From assembly GCA_003448835.1 (NCBI GenBank), contig DLXM01000001.1:1-9719 (forward strand): a DNA stretch of 9,719 nt. The letters are read 5' to 3'. The notes under the pieces are model-generated. The model made no database searches. It was not told the origin of the DNA and saw nothing but the letters and a program-made list of their open reading frames with translations. A program made the translations under genes and the position numbers. Below, piece after piece: positions 7,832-9,719 of this stretch (within the stretch, counting starts at the first letter, position 1; each line of letters begins with the position of its first letter). This DNA is from Bacteroidota bacterium. GTDB lineage: Bacteria > Bacteroidota > Rhodothermia > Balneolales > HLUCCA01.

Positions 7832-8713
7832 TTAATTAGCTCCTGGCTTTAGTACTTCTACATCCACAGAAACCTGAGCGTAACTACCAAAAACTCCGAT
7901 TCCACCTTCTACATTAGAAATGAAGTTTTCGATTTCGCCCGGTGATTGTGTGCTACCACCTTGTTGGATGGAAACCGATCGAATGAAATCATACATGTTA
8001 TCGTCGATAGCTGAAGTACTGAGTCGGTTTGGGCCAAAAAATGCGATTCCAATCCATGGAAATTTTAATTCAATAACTGTGTTTCCATTTTGACCTGTAC
8101 TGGTCTCATTCACAATACCAGATGAAACTTGATAAAAGTCTTCACGGTCACCATCCGCGTCAGCGTAAAATGGAGTGAATTCTGCATTTTCAGGATCCAG
8201 GGTTTCGTTAGCGAAAACATAATATCCCTGCCGACCAGGATAAAATGAAGGCGACAAATCGAGTTCAAATTGTTGAGGTCCCTGGTAAACAAGTGACGTT
8301 GCGTTAATCGTCCGAATTGAAAATGTATCAGGAACTACCGTTTCAGCTCTGATTATATGATTATCAGATTGAATTGTTACTTCCAGTGTATATCGATGCC
8401 TTGGGCGAACCAATAAAGACTCATTATTGGTGTTGTAAGCCCCATTTTGGATGTGTGTTAGTGGCTCAGTCCAATTCAAGTTGCCTTGCAGGTCGTATTC
8501 ACGAACGACTACAGTAGCATTACTCACACCATTATTGTCGCGATTATATTCTTCAAAAATTGGTGACGTTGTCGATAGATATACGTTTGGTAGTTTTTGA
8601 TCGGCAATTAAATACGATTCTATAACATACTCTTGTGTATAATCATCTTGTTCATACAGCTCACATGACACGAGCAGGATTGTTGTTAATAATAGGATTG
8701 AAATATTTTTCAT
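7832..8713 (-). CDS. DUF4249 lipoprotein, partner of TonB-dependent receptor
   Basis: A predicted outer-membrane lipoprotein. From the ATG at 8713 it has 293 residues: MKNISILLLTTILLVSC is a lipoprotein signal peptide with lipobox LVSC, the modified Cys being residue 17. In-frame ATG (8722) and TTG (8725) codons further upstream are alternative starts adding 3 or 4 residues; I prefer 8713 because it gives a compact MK-type signal peptide. The body fits DUF4249: a YVIESYLIADQKLPNVYLS segment shortly after the Cys, a beta-rich middle (VSNATVVVREYD, RHRYTLEVTI, AETVVPDTFSI) typical of an Ig-like first half, then a less conserved C-terminal half. The family is usually encoded directly downstream of a TonB-dependent receptor, as here, where the receptor stop abuts the start region and suggests translational coupling. 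Its role, possibly as a surface-exposed binding or plug-associated partner, is inferred. Substrate is unknown. Confidence 0.85.
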   Translation of the reverse strand: MKNISILLLTTILLVSCELYEQDDYTQEYVIESYLIADQKLPNVYLSTTSPIFEEYNRDNNGVSNATVVVREYDLQGNLNWTEPLTHIQNGAYNTNNESLLVRPRHRYTLEVTIQSDNHIIRAETVVPDTFSIRTINATSLVYQGPQQFELDLSPSFYPGRQGYYVFANETLDPENAEFTPFYADADGDREDFYQVSSGIVNETSTGQNGNTVIELKFPWIGIAFFGPNRLSTSAIDDNMYDFIRSVSIQQGGSTQSPGEIENFISNVEGGIGVFGSYAQVSVDVEVLKPGAN

Positions 8714-8725
8714 AGTACTCATCAA

Positions 8726-9719
8726 TTAAAAGAAAATGGTATAAGATAGGGTTGGTAGAATGGGCAATAATGGCACTTCAGATCGAGTTGCCGGATTATC
8801 TTCTAAATCAAATTGATAGAACCAGATGTTACGTCTGGAGTAAACGTTTATGATTTGAATTTGAAACTCACTGGTTCCCAAATTGAAGAACTTGCCTTCT
8901 CGGGTGAAACCAATATCCAATCTGTGGTAATCAGGTAATCTGGATGCATTTACTTTTCCTACAATAACAGGTTCATATGGATTCGATCCGAATGGATTTG
9001 ATATTTGGGTCCGACCTAAAACACGTGTGTATGCTTGTCCTGTTGCATAATTAAATACCGCAGTTGTTCGCCATTTTTGGCTCAATCGGTAATTCAGTAC
9101 AAAATTTACATCATGGGTGCGATCGTATTTAGGTGGATAAAATTTGTTGTTATTAAAACCATCAAATTCTCGTCTGGTGATTGACCAAGTGTACCCAATA
9201 AAGCCATTAAATCTGCCGGATGACTTTTCAAGTACAAGTTCTGTTCCATAGGCGTATCCACGACCGAATCTGAATAAATCAGCGTAATCAAGACCACTTG
9301 CATCAGGGAGACGCGGATCCAGTTCAAATAAGGCATTCATATCGCGGTAATACACTTCAAATTCGATATTGTATCCCTGTACCGGATAAATTTTGGCACC
9401 AAGAACGAATTGATCACCCCATGATGGAGGTACTCCTTTATCGGTTGTCAACCAGGTATCAAATCCAGAGAAAGCTTCGTTCGTGATTAAAGTCAGGAAT
9501 TGGTAATAGCGCCCATAACTTGCTTGTAGACGTAATGATGGATCAGGAATGAATTCTGTAGATAAGCGTGGCTCAAAACGGACATAATCACCTTTAGTAA
9601 AATAATTGGCTCGTATTCCCGCATTCACACTCCATTTTTGCGTGAGTTCATAGTTATCCTGAACATACGCTGTTAAATATTGAGTTTGAATTCTGGATCT
9701 GAGGGACTCAATGTTATCA
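8726..9719 (-). CDS. TonB-dependent outer-membrane receptor, C-terminal part
   Basis: The frame is open from the right edge (9719) to the TAA at 8728-8726, so these 330 residues are the C-terminal part of a longer receptor, normally 750-900 residues in this group. The plug and N-terminal domains lie outside the window. The GTG at 9628 is internal: the frame continues upstream through typical barrel sequence (YLTAYVQDNYELTQKWSVNAGIRANYF, split around 9628). The protein shows alternating beta-strand patterns of the 22-strand barrel: FEPRLSTEFIPDPSLRLQASYG, YNIEFEVYYRDM, GRGYAYGTELVLEK, FNGFIGYTWSITRREF, YDRTHDVNFVLNYRLSQKWRTT, and a C-terminal strand ending in Phe (LSYTIFF), the outer-membrane insertion signal. 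It would import a ligand using TonB/ExbBD energy. DUF4249 follows immediately; no SusD-like gene is visible. The ligand cannot be told from this part. Confidence 0.92.
   Translation of the reverse strand, partial: DNIESLRSRIQTQYLTAYVQDNYELTQKWSVNAGIRANYFTKGDYVRFEPRLSTEFIPDPSLRLQASYGRYYQFLTLITNEAFSGFDTWLTTDKGVPPSWGDQFVLGAKIYPVQGYNIEFEVYYRDMNALFELDPRLPDASGLDYADLFRFGRGYAYGTELVLEKSSGRFNGFIGYTWSITRREFDGFNNNKFYPPKYDRTHDVNFVLNYRLSQKWRTTAVFNYATGQAYTRVLGRTQISNPFGSNPYEPVIVGKVNASRLPDYHRLDIGFTREGKFFNLGTSEFQIQIINVYSRRNIWFYQFDLEDNPATRSEVPLLPILPTLSYTIFF

Noticed and set aside
9626..9628. GTG at 9628 as the start of a 300-residue protein
   Set aside because: The frame continues upstream without a stop to the window edge and encodes typical TonB-receptor barrel sequence (YVQDNYELTQKW), so the GTG is an internal Val codon.
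1..9719. Mobile elements, CRISPR arrays, tRNA/rRNA genes, defence genes
   Set aside because: No regularly spaced repeats, transposase or integrase motifs, or RNA-gene-like sequence were seen; nearly all of the window is accounted for by ordinary protein genes.

Overview
The window looks like chromosomal DNA of a Bacteroidota-type bacterium, most likely the Balneolota/Rhodothermota side of the group or a marine relative. This is an inference from four things: base composition that looks AT-rich by eye (roughly 40% GC); several protein families typical of that superphylum (DUF4159, DUF4249 next to a TonB-dependent receptor, and a SusA-like GH13 enzyme with cyclomaltodextrinase-type N- and C-terminal domains); a clade-type insertion in GlyA; and start regions with little Shine-Dalgarno signal. 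I see no rRNA, tRNA, CRISPR array, transposase, integrase or attachment site.

Layout. The left half is a co-directional minus-strand cluster read from right to left: an exported DUF4159 protein (5738-5016), rpiB (4933-4484), glyA (4463-3165), tatC (3142-2279), a DUF255/SPATA20-type thioredoxin-fold protein (2228-207, TTG start) and the first 56 codons of a lipoprotein that runs off the left edge (169-1). The gaps inside rpiB-glyA-tatC-yyaL are only 20, 22 and 50 bases, so these four are probably one transcript. The lipoprotein, 37 bases further on, may belong to it. A 33-base AT-rich gap (5739-5771) separates the DUF4159 gene from a divergent plus-strand gene for a secreted GH13 neopullulanase/cyclomaltodextrinase (5772-7655). 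That gene ends before a strong hairpin with U-tract potential on both strands (7695-7730). Facing it is a minus-strand pair: a TonB-dependent receptor whose 5' end lies beyond the right edge (9719-8726) and, directly downstream, a DUF4249 lipoprotein (8713-7832).

How they fit together. rpiB and glyA are central metabolism (pentose phosphate interconversion; serine/glycine and one-carbon units). tatC is the core of the twin-arginine export channel, although tatA/B is not in the window. The GH13 enzyme should cleave maltooligosaccharides or cyclodextrins in the periplasm. The TonB receptor and DUF4249 lipoprotein form an outer-membrane uptake pair of unknown substrate. The convergent terminator argues against the GH13 gene and this pair being one operon.

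I did not find a convincing new defence, mobile or RNA-based system. The points most worth a second look are a Glu-to-Gln change at a functionally important intramembrane position of TatC, the rpiB-glyA-tatC-DUF255 gene cluster, the stand-alone DUF4159 protein sharing a 33-base divergent gap with the amylase, and the SusD-less TonB receptor/DUF4249 pair.
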